Shown here one piece after another: positions 1 to 7,938 of a stretch of 64,000 nt of DNA. The notes under the pieces are model-generated. The model searched no databases. It was not told the origin of the DNA and worked only from the letters and a program-made list of their open reading frames with translations. Source of the DNA: Viridibacterium silvisoli (GTDB lineage: Bacteria > Pseudomonadota > Gammaproteobacteria > Burkholderiales > Rhodocyclaceae); the NCBI RefSeq assembly GCF_036017035.1, contig NZ_JAYXHS010000003.1, positions 620,001 through 684,000 of the forward strand. The letters are read 5' to 3'. Position 1 is the first letter of the stretch. Each line of letters begins with the position of its first letter. Both the position numbers and the translations under genes were made by a program.

Positions 1-269
1 CAGTGAGTATTTACGTGCTCGTGGCCTGGATGGGCATCAATCAGCTGTTGGTGTGGCAACACAGCTGTCGGATAGTGAGGAGTTTTGTACATCGCTCAGG
101 GGGTGCTAGCCAAAGGACATTGCAGCATGCACTTGCCAACAGCGCGACAACATCCAGCGCGATGCTCGACGCCTATTGCTACCATGAACCCAGGCAGGAG
201 TCGCTTGTCCGCGGTAAGCCCCGCCGCCATCACAGCGGACCTCCAGAAACTCACCAAAGGCAGCTCAAC

Positions 270-746
270 ATGCGTTACTCATTTCAAGAAACTGCATTGA
301 TCATCCTAAGTGCACTTCTCATTGCGTCCTGTAGCAGCCCAAAACCGATTGTCGCCAGACCGCTGAGCGAGGCGACATCCGTGGAGATTGCACTTCGCTC
401 CGCTTCTTCTGTTTTCGTGACTTCCTTTGGAACCACGGACGCTGCGGCGCGATTCTCATTGCTGCTGAAGCAAGAGCTTTCCGATCAAGGTTTCACCACA
501 GCTAACGACCCCAAAGATGCTGATCTAGTTCTCACGGGAGTGTTTGAGCAGGGCTGGGCTAACGGCCGATCCCAAGCCCTTGCCACAGTGAGCGGGGCTT
601 CAAGATCAGGATCGCGAATTTGGAGCGGAGATTTCCCGCCATTGGTGTTTATCTATCCCACTAACGATCCGACAAAACGCCTTGTAGTGTCTATCGTCAA
701 TCAGTTAAGAGAGGATGTTGATGAGCTGCAGAAACGATACAAATAG
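270..746 (+). CDS. Small predicted lipoprotein, unknown function
   Basis: 158-residue protein. The N-terminus has a short basic stretch, a hydrophobic helix and a lipobox-like LLIASC followed by SS, so it is probably lipidated on a Cys near residue 21 and held in the periplasm or outer membrane. The start at 270 was chosen because the signal begins there, although the frame stays open further upstream. The mature part has a pattern of roughly 60 residues (TTDAAARFSLLLKQEL, then DADLVLTG) resembling small lipoproteins that form alternating helices and strands, but I do not recognise a named family. There is no operon partner. The real lipobox and ordinary codon use support a gene. Confidence 0.6.
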   Translation: MRYSFQETALIILSALLIASCSSPKPIVARPLSEATSVEIALRSASSVFVTSFGTTDAAARFSLLLKQELSDQGFTTANDPKDADLVLTGVFEQGWANGRSQALATVSGASRSGSRIWSGDFPPLVFIYPTNDPTKRLVVSIVNQLREDVDELQKRYK

Positions 747-895
747 GCCTCAGGACAGAGACCCCACCGGCACGTCTTCGTTAGTCAATGATACGTAGGG
801 CACAATCGAGCCGCTGGAGGCGTCGCGTCCTGCTCGCATCACGTCCTTCGTTTAGGCTTCAAGACACTCCCAAACCCGTGCGCACGGCCATGGCC

Positions 896-977
896 GTAGG
901 GTGGGTTCGCGAAGCAACCCACCGCTTTGTCATTGCGCACGATGGTGGGTGGTCGCTTCGCGCCGAACCCACCCTAC
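896..977. repeat. MITE-like palindromic repeat
   Basis: The left end reads GTAGGGTGGGTTCGCGAAGC and the right end is its near reverse complement (GCTTCGCGCCGAACCCACCCTAC). An inner pair, AACCCACC and GGTGGGT, gives further hairpins. Such GTAGGGTGGGTT elements are scattered between genes in many proteobacteria. It fills part of the 747-1127 gap, where I see no credible gene. Confidence 0.7.
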
Positions 978-1127
978 AACGGGGCTGCTTGCAGGGTGTG
1001 CAACATCTTCTCGTTGTGCACGCCGCCCAGCCTCACGCCAGCATGGCCCATACTTGACGCGCGGCGGTGTGCAAACACCGGCGGCGCTTTCACACCTCGT
1101 AGCAGTAGCCGCTTCAGACAATCATCG

Positions 1128-1844
1128 ATGACCACGACGAAACTCTCCCTCTGCTTGATTGCTACTGCGCTACTGGCTGTCGCTCCGTCAGTCCACGCAC
1201 AGGCCGCCGGAAAACCGGGGGCAACATCGGAAGCCCAACTCCTGGCGGGCGATTTCGTACGCTCTACCTATCTGGCGGACCTGCGCAGCAACCATTCGCC
1301 CTATGCCAGCCTGCAGAAGAGCCCTGGCGGCCTGATGACGGTCGGCGTCAGCAACAAGCAGAAGAAGACCAGCTTCGCTTTCGGCTGGAATTTCCACGAA
1401 GGCGATGAATCCAGGACCTTGTCGAGCGACGGCAGAAGCATTGCCTATGACTCGGGCAAGGATGATCGCCCGGTCGCCATCACCGTCGAATCCCCGAGCG
1501 TCTTCATCCTGTCGGGCACGAAGGAGGTCTCCGGCCGTTTCGAGCGTATTGGCTCGCTGGCGAGCTTCATCAACAGCCAGACCGTGGCCGGCACTTACAA
1601 GGACAAGCAAGGCGGCCGCTACGTTTTCCGCCCGAGCGGCAACGCATCGTTTCCGCACGAGGATTTCCGCTACTACATCGGCACCGATCACGTCGGCGCG
1701 CCGTATGACTGGATCAAGATCGGCCTCGAAACCTGGGGCTACAAGAGGAGCGCGACCGAGCTCCAGCTCTTCCACCTGACCAAGACCGCGCCGGAAAAAT
1801 ACGAGGCGCAACCCTTCCTGGTCTTGACGCGGGTTGCGGACTAG
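1128..1844 (+). CDS. Secreted protein of an unrecognised family (copy 1)
   Basis: 238 residues with a clear signal peptide (about 1-24, ending VHAQA). The ATG at 1128 begins the signal sequence, and the upstream extension is repeat DNA. The mature protein shares blocks with the gene at 4938: FVRSTYL near the N-terminus, HSPYAS, FAF-WNFHEGD in the middle, then TVAGTY, RYVF-P, IGTDH-GAPYDW and ETWGYK near the C-terminus. Roughly half of the aligned residues match by eye. The beta-rich look, with many Gly, Tyr and Trp, suggests a periplasmic or surface beta-barrel or lipocalin-like fold, but this is inference. I do not recognise the family and assign no function. Confidence 0.75.
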   Translation: MTTTKLSLCLIATALLAVAPSVHAQAAGKPGATSEAQLLAGDFVRSTYLADLRSNHSPYASLQKSPGGLMTVGVSNKQKKTSFAFGWNFHEGDESRTLSSDGRSIAYDSGKDDRPVAITVESPSVFILSGTKEVSGRFERIGSLASFINSQTVAGTYKDKQGGRYVFRPSGNASFPHEDFRYYIGTDHVGAPYDWIKIGLETWGYKRSATELQLFHLTKTAPEKYEAQPFLVLTRVAD

Positions 1845-1963
1845 CTGGGCGTTGCGCGTACCATGTTCGGGCGAGCACTCGACGCTGCCCGCGACATCCA
1901 GCCCGAGGCGTCCCGGCGCTTCGACGCTCCCCGCTCAATCACCTGCTGCGCAACCGCTTCGTG

Positions 1964-2632
1964 ATGATCAGAAAACTGCCAAGATGGGTTGAAGTCGGCG
2001 GGTTCTTCCTGACCCTGCTCGCAGGCAGCGTCAACGCCATCGCGCTGCTCGGCTTCAATCACCAGGGCGTGTCGCACCTGACGGGCAGTTCGACCCAACT
2101 TGGCGTCGAGCTGGCAGATGGCAACCTGCCGCAGGTCATGCACCTGCTGATCATCCTTGCGAGCTTCGTGGTCGGCGCGGCACTGAGCGGCCTGGCGATC
2201 GGCAATGAATCGCTCAAGCTTGGCCGACGCTACAGCGCAACGCTGCTCGCCGAGGCTGCCATTCTCCTGCTGGCCATGTACTTCCTGAACCGGGGCTCGA
2301 ATCTCGGTCACTACCTGGCCTCGGGCGCCTGCGGCTTGCAGAATGCAATGACCAGCACCTTCAGTGGCGCAGTGGTCAGAACCTCTCACGTCACCGGCTT
2401 GTTCACCGACCTGGGCATCACCTTCGGTTTGCGGCTACGTGGGCAGGCGATCGATCGCCGGCGCGTCGTGCTCTATCTCACGCTGATTACGGGCTTCATT
2501 CTTGGCGGCGTGCTGGGCGCCTTCTGGTTCGGCAGCTACAGGTTCAATGCGATGCTCGCCCCGGCAGGCATCGCAGCACTGATGGCGATTACGCATCTGC
2601 TGTACTGGCGCCGCGTAAGAGCCATGGGCTGA
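1964..2632 (+). CDS. DUF1275 (YoaK-like) membrane protein
   Basis: 222 residues, or 223 if the GTG just before the ATG is used. About six hydrophobic segments are visible. The motif LLAGSVNAIALLGF followed by SHLTG, the central GLQNAMTS and SHVTGLFTDLG near residue 145 are hallmarks of the DUF1275/YoaK family of inner-membrane proteins. Function in this family is unknown, although it is often described as a possible transporter. It stands alone, with about 120 bp before it and 190 bp after it, and it follows the secreted gene on the same strand. Confidence 0.85.
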   Translation: MIRKLPRWVEVGGFFLTLLAGSVNAIALLGFNHQGVSHLTGSSTQLGVELADGNLPQVMHLLIILASFVVGAALSGLAIGNESLKLGRRYSATLLAEAAILLLAMYFLNRGSNLGHYLASGACGLQNAMTSTFSGAVVRTSHVTGLFTDLGITFGLRLRGQAIDRRRVVLYLTLITGFILGGVLGAFWFGSYRFNAMLAPAGIAALMAITHLLYWRRVRAMG

Positions 2633-2820
2633 CCGGCAGGCTCCGTTTCAGCCGGGGCGGATACCCGCTTATCCATGCACGCCTTTGAAGTCGCACCGCC
2701 GACAAGGAGCTGACGCCCATGAGGAAAATGATCTGCGCCGTGTTTGCACGCCGTGCAGGGGAAGCGCGCACAGCCTCTCAGCGCCTCGACGCAGCGCACA
2801 TGCACTGAACGCCCGTCACC

Positions 2821-3942
2821 ATGCCGATCGCGCCTCAACCCATCGCCCCGACGCAGCGCCTCGCCTTCCTTGATCCACTGCGCGTCGCGCTCACGACGCT
2901 GGTGATCGCGCACCACACCTCGATCACCTACGGCGGCAGCGGCGACTGGTACTACAAGGAGGCGGGCTCGCCGGAGTGGCTGCGTCTCTTGCTATCGGTA
3001 TTCACCGCAAGCAACCAGAGCTTCTTCATGGGCTTCTTCTTTCTGCTCGCCGGTTACTTCACGCCGCCCTCGCTGGCGCACAAGGGCCTGAGTCGTTTCG
3101 TCCGTGAACGCCTGTGGCGGCTCGGCATGCCACTGCTGCTTTTCGCCCTGCTGCTCAGCCCGCTCACGCGCGCGCTGGCAGCCGCAACACGCGGTGAAGC
3201 CCCCTTCCTTGCTGCGCTGGCCGCGCGCTGGCCACCGACCGTCTTCGACGCCGGCCCGTTGTGGTTCTGCATCGCGCTCCTGCTCTTCACCGCCGGCTGG
3301 ATTGCCGTGAGCCGCCTGCCGGGCGCCGTGCAGCGCCCTTCGATCAACCCGCACTACGCCATTGCACTCGCCGTGCTCGGCTGCGGTGCGCTCGCATTTG
3401 CGCTGCGCGTGTGGGTGCCCGTGGGTCGCAATGTGTTCTCGCTGCAACTCGGCTACTTCGCCTCGTACCTGCTGCTGTTCTATGGCGGCTGCGCCCTGGC
3501 GGGCACACGCGCACTGGAGTCGGTGGAATGGCGCCATGCCCGGCCCTGGGCCATCACGGCCGTGCTGGTCTTCCCCACGCTATGGATCTACGCCGCGCTG
3601 GGCGGCGCCTTCGACGGAGATGCCTGGCGTGGCGGCGCGAACCTGCCCGCCCTGGCTTATGCACTCTGGGAGCCCGTGATCGCCGCTGGCGTCATCCTCG
3701 CCAGCCTTGCCGCTTTCCGCAGCACCATGGCCAAGCCCGCGCCGCGCTGGCGACGCCTCGCCGACGACGCGTTCACCGCCTTCGTCATCCACCCGCCCGT
3801 GGTGGTGGCCTGCAGCGCACTCGTACGCCACGTCGTCGACACGCCGCTCCTGCGCTTCCTGCTGGCCGCGCCTCTGGCTTGCCTGCTGGCTTTTGCACTG
3901 GCCGATGCATGGCGCGGCTTGCTTTCTTCCCGCCCTTCGTGA
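2821..3942 (+). CDS. Acyltransferase 3 family membrane protein
   Basis: 373 residues, around ten predicted membrane segments. The N-terminal FLDPLRVALTTLVIAHHTS carries the DxLR-like motif and the His that family 3 acyltransferases use to move acyl groups onto sugars or other acceptors across the inner membrane. The substrate cannot be told from sequence. The length is normal for a single-domain member without an SGNH extension. The ATG at 2821 sits just before the first conserved block; no strong ribosome binding site is visible. Confidence 0.8.
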   Translation: MPIAPQPIAPTQRLAFLDPLRVALTTLVIAHHTSITYGGSGDWYYKEAGSPEWLRLLLSVFTASNQSFFMGFFFLLAGYFTPPSLAHKGLSRFVRERLWRLGMPLLLFALLLSPLTRALAAATRGEAPFLAALAARWPPTVFDAGPLWFCIALLLFTAGWIAVSRLPGAVQRPSINPHYAIALAVLGCGALAFALRVWVPVGRNVFSLQLGYFASYLLLFYGGCALAGTRALESVEWRHARPWAITAVLVFPTLWIYAALGGAFDGDAWRGGANLPALAYALWEPVIAAGVILASLAAFRSTMAKPAPRWRRLADDAFTAFVIHPPVVVACSALVRHVVDTPLLRFLLAAPLACLLAFALADAWRGLLSSRPS

Positions 3943-3980
3943 AGTCTTGAGGGCTCACACCCAACCGGAAAGGACATCAC

Positions 3981-4271
3981 ATGCCAAAGACCTATTGGAT
4001 CAGCGCGTATCGCGCGGTGAAAGACCCCGACAAACTCGCCGCCTACGCAAAGCTGGCAGGCCCGGCGATCACAGCTGGCGGAGGACGCTTCCTGGCACGC
4101 GGAGAGCCCGCAGCGGTCTACGAGCTCGGCTTGAAGCAGCGCCTGGTATTGATCGAGTTCGACAGCGTTGCGCAGGCTATTGCCACGCATGACAGCCCAG
4201 CCTACCAGGAAGCACTGGCTGCTCTGGGCGACGGTGCAGACCGGGAGATCCGGATCATCGAGGGGATCTGA
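3981..4271 (+). CDS. DUF1330 family protein
   Basis: 96 residues, the usual size for DUF1330, a small ferredoxin-like alpha/beta domain. Visible family features are YWISAYR at the start, LAAYAKLAGPAITAGGGRFLARG in the first half, and LIEFDS with SPAYQEAL in the second half. Biochemical function is not settled for the family. A good ribosome binding site (AAAGGA, 8 bases upstream) decides the start. It lies 38 bp after the acyltransferase and may share its transcript. Confidence 0.85.
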   Translation: MPKTYWISAYRAVKDPDKLAAYAKLAGPAITAGGGRFLARGEPAAVYELGLKQRLVLIEFDSVAQAIATHDSPAYQEALAALGDGADREIRIIEGI

Positions 4272-4312
4272 CGATTCTCGCGCCCGCCCAGCTCTGCTGG
4301 CTACGCCGTGCG

Positions 4313-4825
4313 ATGCGTGTATGGCTATTGTTGCTTCTTCTGATCTCAAGTCATGCGTATGGCACGGCGCAGATCCCGGACAGAATCACGCTGGATGGCA
4401 AAGAGAATGCCCTGTTTAGCGAGCCTCTGTCTGAGTATCTTTTCGCCAACGGGAAGGAGATTCCCAAGCTGCTTTCTTACATTCACGAAAGCTGCACTGG
4501 CTCTTGGCGCGGCTATCAGGCGCGTTGGGAAATCAGGAAAACAAACTTGCTGCTGACCTCTATCGTTGCAGACCCCTGCAATGACGAGCCGGGGGTCGTT
4601 CCGCTGATCATATTCTTCCCCGAAGCGTTGGGCGCGCCGGTACATGCCACGTGGTTTTCGGGAAAACTGATCATTCCGCAGGGAAAGCGGATCCGCTACG
4701 TGCATCGGGGCTACGAATCCCGCTATGAAAAATATCTGGTTATCTCGGTAGTGCGCGGGGTGGTATTGAAGACGGAGAAGACAGGAAAACCCCCTGCAGA
4801 AAACGTGGCCGACAAGACGCAATAG
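4313..4825 (+). CDS. Predicted secreted protein, unknown
   Basis: 170 residues with a short signal peptide (MRVWLLLLLLISSHAYG). The body contains two Cys (in ESCTGSW and DPCNDEPG) that could form a disulfide, then a beta-rich C-terminal half. No family is recognised. The base composition is visibly less GC-rich than its neighbours, which may indicate recent acquisition. It starts about 40 bp after the DUF1330 gene. Confidence 0.55.
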   Translation: MRVWLLLLLLISSHAYGTAQIPDRITLDGKENALFSEPLSEYLFANGKEIPKLLSYIHESCTGSWRGYQARWEIRKTNLLLTSIVADPCNDEPGVVPLIIFFPEALGAPVHATWFSGKLIIPQGKRIRYVHRGYESRYEKYLVISVVRGVVLKTEKTGKPPAENVADKTQ

Positions 4826-4937
4826 CGCAGGACATTACACCGCATGTTTTGCGCTCATTGGAGCGCTGTGCAATATGACTCCCAGTTGCACCCAGCTCCG
4901 CCGCTTGCACCTACTTATAGAAATGAAATGACTAGCG

Positions 4938-5663
4938 ATGAGCATTCGCCAATTCTCTCTCCCCCTGATCGCCAGCATCGTGCTGCTCGGGACCTCACCC
5001 GCATACGCCCAGGCTCAAGCTGGTTCAAGCGCATCGCTAGCCTCAAATCAGCAGCTGATCGAAGGCGAGTTTGTACGCAGCACCTATCTCGAAGCATTAC
5101 GGCGTACCCATTCGCCCTATGCCAGTTTCAAGCAAGGACGGGGAGGCGTGATGACTATCAGAGTCGAGAAGAGAGACGGGAATACAGGCTTTGCTTTCGA
5201 ATGGAATTTTCATGAAGGCGATGTCTTCCGGCACCTGTCCAGGGATGGTCAATTCATCATCTATGAGGAAGACAAGGACTATCTCGGTCCCACACGCATT
5301 CAGATAACTTCGAGCGAATCCTTTACCCTCTCAGGCGACAAGGATGTCGCGGGCCGCTTTGACCGCATGCCTGATTTCCAGAACTTCCTGAATCGGCAAA
5401 CAGTCGCCGGGACCTATCAGGATCAGAAGGGCAATCGATATGTGTTCAAGCCGGAAGGGGTTGCCGTATTTCCAGACAGGGAGTTCAAGTACGCAATCGG
5501 CACAGACCACATCGGAGCGCCTTATGACTGGATCAGAGCCGGCTCGGAAACATGGGGCTACAAGATCAGCGGAGCAAAGTTATCGTTTTTCCGGGAGTCC
5601 GACCGCGATTCAAACAAGTTCTTGTCGCGCCCATTTTTGAGACTCTCCCGAATCGGCAATTGA
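4938..5663 (+). CDS. Secreted protein of an unrecognised family (copy 2)
   Basis: 241 residues with a signal peptide (about 1-27, ending AYAQAQA). It is paralogous to the protein at 1128: the same blocks FVRSTYL, HSPYAS, FAFEWNFHEGD, TVAGTY, RYVF and IGTDHIGAPYDW occur in the same order with similar spacing. This copy is less GC-rich than the first. The two copies are separated by four unrelated genes, so this is an old or dispersed duplication. Function unknown; probably periplasmic or surface-exposed. Confidence 0.75.
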   Translation: MSIRQFSLPLIASIVLLGTSPAYAQAQAGSSASLASNQQLIEGEFVRSTYLEALRRTHSPYASFKQGRGGVMTIRVEKRDGNTGFAFEWNFHEGDVFRHLSRDGQFIIYEEDKDYLGPTRIQITSSESFTLSGDKDVAGRFDRMPDFQNFLNRQTVAGTYQDQKGNRYVFKPEGVAVFPDREFKYAIGTDHIGAPYDWIRAGSETWGYKISGAKLSFFRESDRDSNKFLSRPFLRLSRIGN

Positions 5664-5690
5664 GCTGACCCGGCGGTGTCGCTGCCAGGG

Positions 5691-5719
5691 CCGTCATCCC
5701 GGCGAAAGCCGGGATCCAG
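5691..5719. repeat. Short palindromic repeat (CCCGGC...GCCGGG)
   Basis: The sequence GTCATCCCGGCGAAAGCCGGGATCCAG is a hairpin repeat seen between genes in many proteobacteria. It lies in the 187-bp gap between two convergent genes, together with a pyrimidine-rich stretch and a second GCAAGCAGGCGAGGAGAG hairpin, and may end transcription from both sides. Confidence 0.6.
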
Positions 5720-5850
5720 ATATACGCGTGGAGCTGGGTCCGGGCTAACCCTCTCCCCCACCCCTCTCCTGCAAGCAGGCGAGGAGAGCTTCTTGCAGCT
5801 CCGCTGTCTGTAACGCTGACCGGGATGACGAACTGTGAGTCTGGCGATTC

Positions 5851-6843
5851 TTAGCGCGCCGCATCACCACGACGATATTCATTCGTCACATCGTCCAGCT
5901 GCTTCTTCAGCTCGGCATCCAGCTTGAACTCTGTCGCAACCAAAGTTGCATCGAGTTGCTCCGGCGTGCTCGCACCGAGCAGCACGGTGCTGATCGCAGG
6001 ATTCGCCAACACCCATGCAACCGAGGTCGTGATGAGCGAGACGCCGGCCTTGTCGGTGATCTGCTTGAGTTGTTCGACGGTGGCGAATTCGCGGTCGTGC
6101 CAGTAGCGGTCCTGATAACGCTCGGCGGCCGCACCGAGCGTGAAGCGCGAGCCGGGTGTGGGCGCCGAGCCGGGTTTGTGTTTGCCGGTAAGCAGGCCGC
6201 CTGCGAGCGGGTTGTAGGGGATGACGCCAAGGCCCTCTTCCTGTGCCAGTGGCAGCAGCTCGCGCTCGATCTCGCGGAATAGCAGGCTGTAGCGCGGCTG
6301 CACGGAGATGGGCCGTGCAAGCTTCAGTGCGTCGGCGCGGCCGAGCAGGCGCGACAAGCGATAGGCGAGGAAATTGGAGACGCCGACGTAGCGTGCGCGG
6401 CCAGAACGGACGATGGTGTCGAGCGCCGAGGCCGTCTCTTCCAGCGGGGTATCGGGGTCATCTGCATGCAACTGGTAAAGGTCGACGTAGTCCGTTCCGA
6501 GACGTGCGAGGGATTTGTCGATGGCATCCAGCAGGTGCTTGCGCGAGTTACCCTGGTCCCACAGGCGGGGGCCGACCTTGCCGTTACCCTTGGTGGCCAC
6601 GATGAAGTCTGAACGCCGGCCCTTGAGCCAGCGACCGACGATTTCCTCCGTGCGGCCGACATTCGCCAGGCCACCACCGAGCGGATAGACGTCTGCCGTG
6701 TCGAGGAAGTTGATGCCGGCGTGCGCTGCCTTGTCGAGGATCAGGCGCGAGACTTCTTCATCCGTCTGGAAGCCGAATGTCATGGTGCCCAGCGTGAGGC
6801 GGGAGACTTCGAGACCGGTGTTGCCGAAGCGTTGGTATTGCAT
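5851..6843 (-). CDS. Aldo/keto reductase
   Basis: 330 residues, a single TIM-barrel NADPH-dependent aldo/keto reductase. The catalytic tetrad is readable: Asp about 48 and Tyr about 53 in FLDTADVY, Lys about 85 in VATKG, and His about 126 in LYQLHADD. The GVSNF motif and the late cofactor segment (LLGAST) are present. The ATG at 6843 is preceded by AGGAAA at good spacing and is preferred to the TTG at 6861. Substrate unknown. It is the last of a run of leftward redox genes reaching to 19 kb, which suggests a catabolic role. Confidence 0.85.
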   Translation of the reverse strand: MQYQRFGNTGLEVSRLTLGTMTFGFQTDEEVSRLILDKAAHAGINFLDTADVYPLGGGLANVGRTEEIVGRWLKGRRSDFIVATKGNGKVGPRLWDQGNSRKHLLDAIDKSLARLGTDYVDLYQLHADDPDTPLEETASALDTIVRSGRARYVGVSNFLAYRLSRLLGRADALKLARPISVQPRYSLLFREIERELLPLAQEEGLGVIPYNPLAGGLLTGKHKPGSAPTPGSRFTLGAAAERYQDRYWHDREFATVEQLKQITDKAGVSLITTSVAWVLANPAISTVLLGASTPEQLDATLVATEFKLDAELKKQLDDVTNEYRRGDAAR

Positions 6844-6897
6844 GGTGGGTTTCCTGTTCAAGCCGCTGTTGTGATTGCGAGAAATAGTTCAACGACG

Positions 6898-6923
6898 CTG
6901 GATTCCCGCGTTCGGGAATGACG
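6898..6923. repeat. Short palindromic repeat (ATTCCCG...CGGGAAT)
   Basis: CTGGATTCCCGCGTTCGGGAATGACG is a member of the same hairpin family as the copies at 9334-9419. It lies between the aldo/keto reductase and SDR genes, directly before a second, different repeat. Confidence 0.6.
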
Positions 6924-6952
6924 GGTTTAGCGAGTTGGTCTGGTAACAATAG

Positions 6953-7078
6953 ACCGTTCGTGCTGAGCGTAGTGGAGCAAAGCGCAATGAAGCCTGTCCC
7001 GAGCTTTGTCGAAGGATCGAAGCATGTGCCCGGGCCGCAACCCTTCGACTTCGCTGCGCTACGCTCAGGGCGAACGGG
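6953..7078. repeat. Inverted repeat element ending CCGTTCG...CGAACGG
   Basis: The left end is CCGTTCGTGCTGAGCGTAG and the right end CTACGCTCAGGGCGAACGG, inverted copies of each other. Internal GAGCTTTGTCGAAGG and CCCTTCGACTTCG parts are typical of a widespread intergenic repeat of beta- and gammaproteobacteria. It contains no gene and sits just downstream of the SDR stop. Confidence 0.65.
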
Positions 7079-7095
7079 TTGGGTGCGGACGCTTG

Positions 7096-7854
7096 TCAGT
7101 AGTTGATCGTACCCGGCGTGCCCCCACCCGCCGCAATGGCTGCCCCATTGATCGCAGCACTCTTCGGCGAAGCCAGGAAAGCCACGAGATAGGCGATCTC
7201 TTCCGACTCGACGATGCGGCCTATCGTATTGCCTTCTGCAGCCTTGGCAGCCGCCGCTGCATCAGTACGTTCGGTGCGCGTCGCGCCCGGATGCACTGCG
7301 ACGACGTTCACACCTTTCGGCCCGAGTTCGTCGGCAAGGTTCTTGGTAACAGCCGCAACGCCGACATTACGCAGCGATGCAACCGGCCGGCCGGTCTTGA
7401 ACAGTGCCAGACCACCGATATTGATGATGCGACCCCAGCCCTGCTTGACGAGATGCGGCGCGATGGCGCGGGAGGTGCGCACGTAACCGAGCACCTTGAT
7501 GTTGATGTCTTCGAGCGCGAGCTGATCATCAATCTCGCCAAGCGAAGTCGCCGCCGACAGGCCGCCCGGCAAGGCGGCGGCGTTGACGAGGATGTCAACG
7601 CCGCCAAGGGCTTCGATGGCATGCGCGATCAGCGCGTCGGCGGAGTCCTTGCTCGTTGCGTCGAACGTGACGGCCACGATCTTGCGGCCGGTCTCCTTCG
7701 ACAACTCGCTGGCTGTGGCCTCAAGTGCTTCGCGCCCCCGCGCGGCGATGACCACATCCACCCCTTCGCGCGCGAGCTCGCGTGCGATGACCTTGCCGAT
7801 ACCGCGGCTTCCACCCGTGACGATGGCGCGCTTCCCCTCGAGTTGCAGACTCAT
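7096..7854 (-). CDS. Short-chain dehydrogenase/reductase with altered active site
   Basis: 252 residues, Rossmann fold. The cofactor motif TGGSRGIG is at about 13-20, and NAAA replaces the usual NNAG near 91. The expected Tyr-x-x-x-Lys is absent: the aligned segment reads ASLRN, just before VGVAAVTKNLADELGP, and the catalytic Ser position appears to be Gly (INIGG). The downstream HPGATRT is normal. It is therefore an SDR by fold but perhaps not a classical alcohol dehydrogenase. It lies in the leftward redox cluster, about 85 bp downstream of the flavin monooxygenase. Good ribosome binding site (AGGAGC). Confidence 0.8.
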   Translation of the reverse strand: MSLQLEGKRAIVTGGSRGIGKVIARELAREGVDVVIAARGREALEATASELSKETGRKIVAVTFDATSKDSADALIAHAIEALGGVDILVNAAALPGGLSAATSLGEIDDQLALEDINIKVLGYVRTSRAIAPHLVKQGWGRIINIGGLALFKTGRPVASLRNVGVAAVTKNLADELGPKGVNVVAVHPGATRTERTDAAAAAKAAEGNTIGRIVESEEIAYLVAFLASPKSAAINGAAIAAGGGTPGTINY

Positions 7855-7938
7855 TTCATGCTCCTGTAGATGTGAATGATTTCCTGATGGTGACGATCTG
7901 CTCCGGCGTCCCTGCGCACACCCGGGCTGCTCATCGCA

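Noticed and set aside
2..109. Open frame from the window edge to a TAG at 107, possibly the end of a gene
   Set aside because: Only about 35 codons are visible and no family or composition signal supports it.
747..1127. Several overlapping ORFs on both strands
   Set aside because: They run through the palindromic repeat at 896-977 and lack conserved features or ribosome binding sites.
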